From NCBI GenBank assembly GCA_900752905.1, contig CAADWX010000016.1:1-10954 (forward strand): 10,954 nt of DNA. The letters are read 5' to 3'. This document shows, one piece after another, positions 1 through 5,903 of this stretch; position 1 is the first letter of the stretch; every line of letters starts with the position of its first letter. The notes under the pieces are model-generated. The model saw only the letters and a program-made list of their open reading frames with translations, was not told the DNA's origin and searched no databases. The translations under genes and the position numbers were made by a program. The stretch comes from Bacilli bacterium (GTDB lineage: Bacteria; Bacillota_I; Bacilli_A; RF39; UBA660).

Positions 1-2
1 AA

Positions 3-746
3 GTAGAAAGTGGAAACTTTTGTGTAGATGGATATTATATAGAATATAAAAATGGACAATCAAAATATAATAAAGATAAAGAATGTGGTAATGTAGGTCC
101 AACAAAAGTAGAACCAACAAGTACAGATACACATAAAGGAATAGTATATCTAGATCCAACTGATTTAGAAAATAGTTGTAATGCATCAAATAGTAAAAGT
201 AAAACAGAAACAAAGACAGGATGTATGAAATGGTATATATATTCAGAAGATGATAATAATTATATTATGATATTAGATCACAATACTACAGTAAGTGTTG
301 CATATAATTCAACTAATAGTAATAGTGAAATGAAAGAAGTTAAAACAGCTCTAGAATCTGATACAAGTACTTGGAATGGTAATTTAAAAGCAAGATTAAT
401 TGAAGCCTATGAAATATCAAATATAGTAGGAAATGTGACATGGAAAGATTCAGGTGGTAGTTTTTATTTAGATAGTAATAATCAAACACAAGTAGCTAAT
501 AGTACAAATAAATCAAAATATGCTTGGCTTTATGATTATACATATGATTGTGCAATTTATGGATGTAATATAGATGATTTAAATAATAGAAATAATTATG
601 GGTATTGGACATCCACTAAACACACTGATTCTTCCAGTTGTGCGTGGAATGTAGATAAAAATGGTCATTTAGATTATGATGGAGTTAATGATAGTCATTA
701 TGGTCTTCGCCCAGTTATAACAGTATCTAAAGATATTTTTGAATAG
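3..746 (+). CDS. 3' part of a pilin-like/surface protein with a lectin-like C-terminal domain
   Basis: The reading frame is open from base 3 to the TAG at 744-746, so this is the C-terminal 247 residues of a gene that starts outside the window; the internal ATG at 225 is not a start, as coding continues upstream of it. The segment has several cysteines (FCVDGYY, NSCNAS, TGCMKW, DCAIYGC), a KGIVYLDPT stretch, and a C-terminus of the form YGYWTST...CAW.V...G.L......YGLRPVITVS. From memory, such C-termini occur in families of secreted or pilin-like proteins of gut Bacilli (often with a prepilin-type N-terminus) and in formylglycine-enzyme/C-type-lectin-like folds. The N-terminus is not visible, so pilin membership is inference. 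The last ~120 coding bases are clearly more GC-rich than the part just before (see findings). A hairpin terminator follows directly, so this ends a transcription unit. Confidence 0.6.
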   Translation, partial: VESGNFCVDGYYIEYKNGQSKYNKDKECGNVGPTKVEPTSTDTHKGIVYLDPTDLENSCNASNSKSKTETKTGCMKWYIYSEDDNNYIMILDHNTTVSVAYNSTNSNSEMKEVKTALESDTSTWNGNLKARLIEAYEISNIVGNVTWKDSGGSFYLDSNNQTQVANSTNKSKYAWLYDYTYDCAIYGCNIDDLNNRNNYGYWTSTKHTDSSSCAWNVDKNGHLDYDGVNDSHYGLRPVITVSKDIFE

Positions 747-753
747 AATTAAT

Positions 754-778
754 AAGGTATGAGAAATCATACTTTTTT
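754..778 (+). terminator. Intrinsic terminator after the surface-protein gene
   Basis: GTATGA (757-762) pairs with TCATAC (767-772) around a GAAA loop. The stem extends with A-T pairs and is followed by TTTTTT (773-778). It lies 11 bases after the stop codon. Confidence 0.75.
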
Positions 779-808
779 GTATACTTAAGATGTATTTTAT
801 TATATAAT
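777..808 (+). promoter_or_regulatory. Candidate promoter for the YfhO-family gene
   Basis: A perfect TATAAT lies at 803-808. The best -35-like hexamer, TTGTAT (777-782), is 20 bases upstream, which is longer than ideal, so the -35 is uncertain. The expected start of transcription is only a few bases ahead of the ribosome binding site at 819-824. Confidence 0.4.
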
Positions 809-831
809 TAATAAAGATGAGAGGATATATT

Positions 832-3183
832 ATGGAAAAGAAAAAAGATATTATAGCTAATATTATATTTATTTTATTATTTATATGTATATATTTTATA
901 TTAACAAATACGGAATATATTTATGGTTCTGTTACAGATTTCAAGACACAGCACTATCTAATACCAGAGTATTTTAGAAATTTATTTTATACAACACATG
1001 ATCTTTTACCAGATTTCGCATTTAATTTAGGTGGTGGGCAAAATATTTATTATTTTTCTTATTATGGATTTTTAAATCCTATTATCTTATTGTCATATTT
1101 TTTTCCATTTATTAAAATGATGGATTATATGATATTTACTAACTGTCTTATAGTACTTATAAGTACTTCATTATTTTATTTTTATTTAAAAAGTAATAAT
1201 TATTGTTTTAAAACAAGATTTATATGTTCTATTTTATTTTTACTTAGTGGTCCTTTAATATTTCATTCACATAGACATGTTATGTTTATAAATTATATTC
1301 TATTTTTAATTATGGGATTATTTGGTACTGATAAATATATAAAAGAAAATAAAATAGGATTATTAATTACATCTTTAATATTAATTATATTTACAAGTTA
1401 TTATTATAGTGTATCTAGTTTAGTTGTTTTATTTATTTATTATATATATAAACTAATAAAAAATAGTAATAAAATAAATAAACAATTATTTAATAAAATA
1501 CTAAGTATTATACCAGTTTATTTAATAGCTATATTAATATCTAGTATTATAATTATACCAACTCTTTATACATTATTAAATGGTAGAGATGGTGATATAA
1601 ATATAATAGGTATTAAAGATTTAATAACACCATCTCTTTCATTATTATATGATCCATATTCTATAGGACTTACATTTATTAGTTTAATATCTATTTTATA
1701 TTTAATGATGAAAGGAAATAAGGCTAATAACTTTTTAGCTCTAATTTGTTTATTAGCTAGTTTATTTCCTATATTTAATTATATTTTAAATGGAATGCTT
1801 TATATAAATAGTAAATCATTAATACCTTTTATGCCATTATTTATTATACTTATAGCACAGTTTTTAAATCCTTTACTTATAAAAAAGAAATCAATAAAAC
1901 AAATACTTTTAATTTTATATTTAATAATTTCTTCATTTATTATATGTATATATACTAATAAAGAAGATAAATTAATGAAAAAAAGTGATATTGATAATAC
2001 TAAATATAATTCTACTATTAATTTAATAAATTATATTACTTCAACTGATAAAGATATATATAGAATAAATAATAATGTACTTGATTTAAATGGCGCTAAC
2101 TTAGTAACTAATATAAGAGAATATAAATCAACACTATATTCATCTTCTTATAATAGTAATTACAGTAAGTTATATTTTGATATACTTAATAATTCTATTA
2201 CTCATAGAAATAAATTAATGACTACATCTTCTAATAATATAATAACTCAAATGCTTTTAGGGGAGAAATATATTGTTACATCTTCTACTCTTGATTTAGA
2301 ACTAATCAAAGAAATGAATGGTATTAAGTTATATAAAAATTCATTTGTTTTACCTATAGGGTATGCCAGTAATAATTTAATTGGGTATGATGAATATGAT
2401 AAATTAAATTATCCAGATAATGTTATTTGTATGCTTAAAAATATTGTTGTAGATGGAAAATATAAAACAAATATAGATAGTATTAATAAAAGTAATTTAA
2501 ATTATGATGTTATATCAAGAAATAATATAGATATATCTTTAAAAAATAATAAATATTATATTAAAGCAAAAAAGAATGCATCATTAAATATTAAGATTAA
2601 TGAAAATATGGATAATAAAGTATTATTTATTAGATTTAAAAATTATAATAATCCAGATTATGATATATCTATAGATATAAATGGTATGAAAAATAAATTA
2701 ACTGATAAGAATTGGAAATATCATAATAAAAATTATATATTTGATTATGTATTATATAATACAGATACATTAAATATAAAATTCTCATCTGGAGAATATG
2801 AAATAGGTAATATAGAAACATATTTACTTGATTATAGTGATATAGAAAATATTAATAAAAATATAGATAAATTTAATATTGATTATAGTAGCACCAAAGG
2901 TGATTTTATAAAAGGAAAAATAAATGTAACAAATGATAATTCATATTTTGTTTTAACTATTCCATACGATAAAGGATTTAATATAAAAGTAGATGGTAAA
3001 GATGCAATCTATGAAAATGTTAATACTAGTTTTATAGGATTTAAAATAGAAAAAGGAAGTCATGATATTTCTATTGAATATAAAGCTCCTTATAAAAATG
3101 TAAGTATTATTATGAGTATTTGTGGAATAATAATATTAGTTATATTTAATTTATATAGAAAAAAGAAAAAGCTTAAAAATTAA
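832..3183 (+). CDS. YfhO-family polytopic membrane protein
   Basis: A 783-residue integral membrane protein that looks like the bacterial YfhO family (GT-C-like membrane proteins; the Bacillus/Listeria members are implicated in glycosylating lipoteichoic acid or similar polymers). Visible features are a first TM helix (~residues 8-25), then the family-typical outer loop with DFKTQ (Asp36, Gln40) and FAFNLGGGQN (~62-71), many more hydrophobic helices to ~residue 370, a large Asn/Lys/Tyr-rich extracytoplasmic region (~375-750), and a last TM helix followed by a KKKKLKN tail. Start: ATG at 832 has GAGAGG seven bases upstream; an in-frame ATG at 817 overlaps that site and is less likely. It is monocistronic between two terminators. 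Substrate cannot be read from the sequence. The stop codon lies inside the terminator stem. Confidence 0.82.
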   Translation: MEKKKDIIANIIFILLFICIYFILTNTEYIYGSVTDFKTQHYLIPEYFRNLFYTTHDLLPDFAFNLGGGQNIYYFSYYGFLNPIILLSYFFPFIKMMDYMIFTNCLIVLISTSLFYFYLKSNNYCFKTRFICSILFLLSGPLIFHSHRHVMFINYILFLIMGLFGTDKYIKENKIGLLITSLILIIFTSYYYSVSSLVVLFIYYIYKLIKNSNKINKQLFNKILSIIPVYLIAILISSIIIIPTLYTLLNGRDGDINIIGIKDLITPSLSLLYDPYSIGLTFISLISILYLMMKGNKANNFLALICLLASLFPIFNYILNGMLYINSKSLIPFMPLFIILIAQFLNPLLIKKKSIKQILLILYLIISSFIICIYTNKEDKLMKKSDIDNTKYNSTINLINYITSTDKDIYRINNNVLDLNGANLVTNIREYKSTLYSSSYNSNYSKLYFDILNNSITHRNKLMTTSSNNIITQMLLGEKYIVTSSTLDLELIKEMNGIKLYKNSFVLPIGYASNNLIGYDEYDKLNYPDNVICMLKNIVVDGKYKTNIDSINKSNLNYDVISRNNIDISLKNNKYYIKAKKNASLNIKINENMDNKVLFIRFKNYNNPDYDISIDINGMKNKLTDKNWKYHNKNYIFDYVLYNTDTLNIKFSSGEYEIGNIETYLLDYSDIENINKNIDKFNIDYSSTKGDFIKGKINVTNDNSYFVLTIPYDKGFNIKVDGKDAIYENVNTSFIGFKIEKGSHDISIEYKAPYKNVSIIMSICGIIILVIFNLYRKKKKLKN

Positions 3184-3190
3184 GCTTTTT
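3166..3190. terminator. Bidirectional intrinsic terminator between convergent genes
   Basis: AAAAAGCTTAA (3166-3176) pairs perfectly with TTAAGCTTTTT (3180-3190) around a 3-base loop. It has a T-run on the plus side and, read on the minus strand, a T-rich tail as well. It serves the YfhO gene (plus), whose TAA at 3181-3183 is within the stem, and the minus-strand gene that ends at 3191. Confidence 0.85.
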
Positions 3191-3460
3191 TTACATCATT
3201 TGAAAGTTAGAACTATTATATTTAGCATTTGAATAATTATTTTGACCAATCATACTTTCTAGATTATTAACTCTATTTTCTAGAGAATTTATTTGTTGTT
3301 GTAAGGTATTTACTTGTTGTTCCAATGTATTACTTGAAACTCCTTGAGTTACAGTATAACCTTGATTTACTGGAATTGGAATAGGTGCCATCATAGGGTT
3401 CATACCTTGATAAGGTGGATAAACTGGATAAGGCATCATACAGTTACGATCTTTTTTCAA
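3191..3460 (-). CDS. Small protein: Pro/Tyr-rich arm plus four-heptad coiled coil
   Basis: I do not recognise a family. The preferred start is the TTG at 3460-3458 (MKKDRNCMMPYP...), giving 89 residues; an AGAAGG sits 12 bases upstream, slightly far. Alternatives are the ATG at 3439 and a longer TTG at 3502 lacking a good ribosome site. The first half is rich in Pro, Tyr, Met and Gln (PYPVYPPYQG, PIPIPV). The second half is a regular coiled coil of four heptads with Leu at the first position and Val/Ile at the fifth, then an Asn/Ser-rich tail ending FQMM. No signal peptide or TM segment is seen, so it is probably cytoplasmic and oligomeric. It is divergent from rnhB and convergent with the YfhO gene. 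A weak extended -10 (TGC-TATTAC, minus strand, about 3490-3498) could drive it. Function unknown. Confidence 0.65.
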   Translation of the reverse strand: MKKDRNCMMPYPVYPPYQGMNPMMAPIPIPVNQGYTVTQGVSSNTLEQQVNTLQQQINSLENRVNNLESMIGQNNYSNAKYNSSNFQMM

Positions 3461-3507
3461 TTTACATACATCCCTTCTAGTTAAATATATGTAATAGCAC
3501 AAAAAAA

Positions 3508-3536
3508 TTTACTTTTTTAATAATTTATTTTATAAT
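3508..3536 (+). promoter_or_regulatory. Promoter of the rnhB operon
   Basis: TTTACT (3508-3513), a 17-base spacer and TATAAT (3531-3536). Predicted initiation near 3543 falls on the ribosome binding site (3541-3547), so the leader would be extremely short unless initiation occurs earlier. Confidence 0.5.
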
Positions 3537-3553
3537 TATTAAGAGGTAATGAT

Positions 3554-4186
3554 ATGGAAAAAATAGATTTATATAAATATGAAAAAGAATTATATAAAAA
3601 TGGTATAAAATATATTGGAGGTGTAGATGAAGTTGGAAGAGGTCCATTAATTGGTCCTGTTGTAGCTGCGTGTTGTGTACTTCCAGAAGATTTTAAATTA
3701 GAAGGTTTAACTGATTCTAAAAAACTAAGTGAAAAGAAAAGAGAATTATTTTATGACTATATAAAAGAACATGCTATAGCATATGGAATAGGTATAAAAT
3801 CCGAGGTAATAATTGATGAAGTTAATATATATGAGGCTACTAAATTAGCAATGTATGATGCAATAAAAGAAGTAAAAAAACAAGTACCTCTTGAACATGT
3901 TTTAATAGATGCTATGCCACTTGAATTAGATATTAAATCAACATCTATTATAAAAGGAGATGCTAAAAGTATTAGTATTGCTGCAGCTTCTGTTTTAGCA
4001 AAAGTTACTCGTGATAGAATGATGTATGAACTTGATAAAAAATATCCAATGTATGGATTTGGAAGTCATAAAGGATATCCAACAAAAAAACATGTTGAGG
4101 CAATATATAAATATGGACTTATAGAAGGATATAGAAAAACATATAAGCCAATTAAAGATATAATAAAGGAGAATAATAATGTTTAA
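3554..4186 (+). CDS. rnhB: Ribonuclease HII
   Basis: A 210-residue RNase HII, which cuts the RNA strand of RNA-DNA hybrids, including single ribonucleotides misincorporated in DNA. The diagnostic blocks are all present: GGVDEVGRGPLIGPV (residues 22-36, metal-binding Asp25 and Glu26 plus the GRG substrate loop), LTDSKKLSEKKRE (52-64), VLIDAMPL (Asp119), and KGDAKSISIAAASVLAKVTRDR (Asp154). These complete the four acidic catalytic residues. Length is typical. Start: ATG with AAGAGGT seven bases upstream. It is first in an operon, and its last eight bases overlap the next gene (ATG at 4179), pointing to translational coupling. Confidence 0.96.
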   Translation: MEKIDLYKYEKELYKNGIKYIGGVDEVGRGPLIGPVVAACCVLPEDFKLEGLTDSKKLSEKKRELFYDYIKEHAIAYGIGIKSEVIIDEVNIYEATKLAMYDAIKEVKKQVPLEHVLIDAMPLELDIKSTSIIKGDAKSISIAAASVLAKVTRDRMMYELDKKYPMYGFGSHKGYPTKKHVEAIYKYGLIEGYRKTYKPIKDIIKENNNV

Positions 4187-4478
4187 TTTTAATAAAAATA
4201 GTTTTAATAATATGAATAATCAAAATAATCAAAATAAATTGATAAGTAATTATAAACATAATACAGATGGTGGAAGAAGAAGTATTGAAGAAGTTAAACA
4301 AGATAGAATAAATACTAACTATAATGTAGAACAGGCAAAAATAAAATTTAGAAACGAAAGAGAAAGAAAAGAGTATGAGCAAGATAATCCCAAAATAATA
4401 AATCCATCTTTAAATATACCAAGTCCTAAAAATAAAATTGATTCTATGAATAATTTAAGAAGAGGTAATTTTAATTGA
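4179..4478 (+). CDS. Asn-rich hypothetical protein
   Basis: A 99-residue protein of no recognised family; 24 of 99 residues are Asn. It starts with an Asn/Gln low-complexity stretch (NNMNNQNNQNK), then a charged, probably helical middle (RRSIEEVKQDR, then FRNERERKEYEQD), then a Pro/Asn tail. No signal peptide, TM segment or cysteine is seen, so it is presumably cytoplasmic and partly disordered. It looks genuinely translated: AAGGAG stands just ahead of the ATG inside rnhB, its ATG overlaps the rnhB stop by eight bases, and its TGA overlaps the next gene's TTG by four bases (TTGA). The opposite-strand frame over the same bases is a shadow of this low-complexity region. Confidence 0.7.
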   Translation: MFNFNKNSFNNMNNQNNQNKLISNYKHNTDGGRRSIEEVKQDRINTNYNVEQAKIKFRNERERKEYEQDNPKIINPSLNIPSPKNKIDSMNNLRRGNFN

Positions 4479-4993
4479 AAATAGAAAGAATTATAACAGG
4501 TTATTTAGAAGAAAATTGTTATATTTTAACAAATGATGATAATCAAGCACTTATTATTGATCCAGGAGATGAAGCATTAAAAATAATTTCTAATATTAAA
4601 AATCGTGAAGTAATAGGCATACTTATTACTCATCATCACATGGATCATATAGGTGCTTTAAATGATATAAAAAATAAATACAATATAAAAGAATTAAATT
4701 TTGAAGAGGGAAGACATTTTATAGAAGATTTTTCATTTGAGGTTATAAATACACCAGGTCATACAAAAGATAGTAAGAGTTATTATTTTTATAATGATAA
4801 TTGTATGTTTACAGGAGATTTTTTATTTAAGGGAACAATTGGTAGAACTGATATGGAAACAGGTAGTAATGCTGATATGAAATCTTCTTTAAATAAAATT
4901 AAAAAATATGATGATAGAATTATTATTTATCCTGGTCATGGAGAAAGTTCTACACTTTTATATGAAAAAGAAAATAATATATATTTAGTATAA
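4475..4993 (+). CDS. MBL-fold metallo-hydrolase (glyoxalase II-like)
   Basis: A 172-residue metallo-beta-lactamase-fold hydrolase of the YqgX/glyoxalase II-like type. The metal ligands are visible: THHHMDH (His53, His55, Asp57, His58), PGHT (His96), TGDFLF (Asp115) and YPGHGE (His155). These would hold two metal ions. Family members hydrolyse thioesters such as hydroxyacylglutathione or related metabolites; the substrate here is unknown. It is a little shorter than the usual ~200-210 residues, mainly in the middle between residues 60 and 90. The start is a TTG (4475-4477) supported by AGAGGT eight bases upstream and by the match of MKIERIITGYLEENCYIL to family N-termini. It is the last gene of the rnhB operon. 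I see no obvious terminator right after it; the next hairpin is at 5167. Confidence 0.88.
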   Translation: MKIERIITGYLEENCYILTNDDNQALIIDPGDEALKIISNIKNREVIGILITHHHMDHIGALNDIKNKYNIKELNFEEGRHFIEDFSFEVINTPGHTKDSKSYYFYNDNCMFTGDFLFKGTIGRTDMETGSNADMKSSLNKIKKYDDRIIIYPGHGESSTLLYEKENNIYLV

Positions 4994-4994
4994 G

Positions 4995-5031
4995 TTCACA
5001 TAAATTTCACATAATTAACAAAATCTCAACA
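4995..5031 (+). promoter_or_regulatory. Candidate Pho-box-like tandem repeats
   Basis: Four related hexamers on one strand: TTCACA (4995-5000), TTCACA (5006-5011), TTAACA (5015-5020) and TCAACA (5026-5031). The first pair and the last pair are each spaced by 11 bases, one helical turn. This resembles the Bacillus PhoP site (TTAACA-like repeats with ~5-base gaps). Binding by a PhoP-like regulator is inference. Confidence 0.4.
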
Positions 5032-5043
5032 CATAGATATAAT
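5015..5043 (+). promoter_or_regulatory. Strong promoter with no intact gene downstream
   Basis: TTAACA (5015-5020), a 17-base spacer and TATAAT (5038-5043). The -35 is itself one of the tandem hexamers. An AGGTGA (5064-5069) stands where a ribosome site would be, but no in-frame start follows and all frames close quickly. The next terminator is at 5167-5194, so the product would be an RNA of about 140 bases or the leader of a lost gene. Confidence 0.55.
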
Positions 5044-5063
5044 ATGATTATAGTGTTGAAAGT

Positions 5064-5166
5064 AGGTGATATAAATAATAAAAAAACAAACGATGACAAA
5101 GATATAAAATTTATTTCATAAAGAAATATTTTAATAAACAAATTACTCCTCATAAACTATATACAC
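5064..5166 (+). other. Possible gene remnant after the orphan promoter
   Basis: A ribosome-site-like AGGTGA is followed, eight bases on, by ATA (5078-5080) where a start would be expected, then a 15-codon open stretch to TAA (5117-5119). Another frame (5097 onward) stays open to 5222 and reads FIKKYFNKQITPHKL, faintly like the region before the catalytic Arg of tyrosine recombinases. Neither is a convincing gene; a decayed gene is one reading, a small RNA another. Confidence 0.2.
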
Positions 5167-5194
5167 AAAAAGAGATTACCCTATCTCTTTTTTT
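5167..5194 (+). terminator. Intrinsic terminator
   Basis: AAAAAGAGAT (5167-5176) pairs with ATCTCTTTTT (5183-5192) around a six-base loop and runs into more T. It ends whatever is transcribed from the 5038 promoter and any read-through from the rnhB operon. Confidence 0.75.
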
Positions 5195-5195
5195 A

Positions 5196-5223
5196 TTTAA
5201 ATTCATTTATTTTATGGTATAAT
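5196..5223 (+). promoter_or_regulatory. Promoter of the small multidrug-export gene
   Basis: Extended -10 TGG-TATAAT (5215-5223). The -35 (TTTAAA, 5196-5201, 16-base spacer) is weak. This predicts a leader of about 26 bases before ATG 5256. Confidence 0.55.
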
Positions 5224-5255
5224 GAATATATCATATAAAAGAGGAGAGGATATTT

Positions 5256-5816
5256 ATGTCTAGTTTACCATTAGTTGTAAAGTATTTAATTACATTTTTA
5301 ATATCTATGGTACCTATTATTGAATTAAGGGGCGCTATACCTATTGCTGAAAGTTTAAATTTAAATATTTTTTTATATTATCCTATAGCTATAATAGGAA
5401 ATTTATTGCCAGTACCTATTATTTATCTTTTCGCAAGAAAAGTACTTATTTGGGGAAAGGATAAAAAAGTAATTGGTAAGTTTTTTACATGGTGTCTTGA
5501 AAAAGGAGAAAAAGGTGGAAAAAAATTAAAAGAATCTGCTGGTAATACTGGAATCTTTTGGGCATTACTTTTATTTGTTGGAATTCCATTACCAGGTACG
5601 GGCGCTTGGACTGGAACACTAGCAGCTAGTTTTTTAAGCCTTGATTTTAAAACAAGTGTATGTGCTGTGTCACTTGGAGTAGTACTTGCAGGTATAATTA
5701 TGTCACTTGGAAGTAAAATTGTATCTATACTTGGGTGGCTTGGTGTAGTAGCAATAATTTTAACGATAGTTGTTATAATTACAATTTCAATATTATTAAA
5801 GAAAAAAAGAAAATAA
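5256..5816 (+). CDS. Small multidrug-export family membrane protein (COG2426-like)
   Basis: A 186-residue integral membrane protein matching the 'small multi-drug export protein' family. The typical blocks are visible: an N-terminal helix ending in MVPIIELRGAIPIA (~18-31), a second helix with GNLLPVPIIYLFAR (~48-61), a short cytoplasmic basic stretch (KGEKGGKKLKES, ~82-93), then FVGIPLPGTGAWTGTLAASF (~107-126) and two more C-terminal helices ending in KKKRK. Despite the family name, the transported substrate is not established. Start: ATG with GAGGAGAGG a few bases upstream. It stands alone between its own promoter and a terminator at 5829-5853. Confidence 0.85.
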   Translation: MSSLPLVVKYLITFLISMVPIIELRGAIPIAESLNLNIFLYYPIAIIGNLLPVPIIYLFARKVLIWGKDKKVIGKFFTWCLEKGEKGGKKLKESAGNTGIFWALLLFVGIPLPGTGAWTGTLAASFLSLDFKTSVCAVSLGVVLAGIIMSLGSKIVSILGWLGVVAIILTIVVIITISILLKKKRK

Positions 5817-5828
5817 TATATAATATTT

Positions 5829-5853
5829 AAAAAGATTAATTATCTTTTTTTTT
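5829..5853 (+). terminator. Intrinsic terminator after the multidrug-export gene
   Basis: AAAAAGAT (5829-5836) pairs with ATCTTTTT (5842-5849) around TAATT, within a nine-base T-run (5845-5853). The stem is mostly A-T, so strength is moderate. Confidence 0.65.
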
Positions 5854-5862
5854 GATAATGTG

Positions 5863-5871
5863 TGTTATAAT
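5863..5871 (+). promoter_or_regulatory. Extended -10 promoter of priA
   Basis: TGT-TATAAT (5863-5871), an extended -10 without a recognisable -35; the -35 region overlaps the preceding terminator's T-run. The leader would be about 26 bases. Confidence 0.5.
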
Positions 5872-5903
5872 TTTTATGTAAATATAGATTGTGAGGTGTT
5901 TAA

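Noticed and set aside
817..831. ATG at 817 as start of the YfhO gene
   Set aside because: It overlaps the GAGAGG that is well placed for the ATG at 832 and has no ribosome site of its own.
4152..4382. Minus-strand hydrophobic 76-residue frame
   Set aside because: It is a shadow of the Asn/Lys-rich plus-strand gene (AAT/AAA codons read backwards give Ile/Phe/Leu) and has no ribosome site.
5097..5222. Intact tyrosine recombinase fragment
   Set aside because: Only ITPHKL-like residues match; the following catalytic Arg-His region is missing and the frame has no start, so it is kept only as a weak remnant hypothesis.
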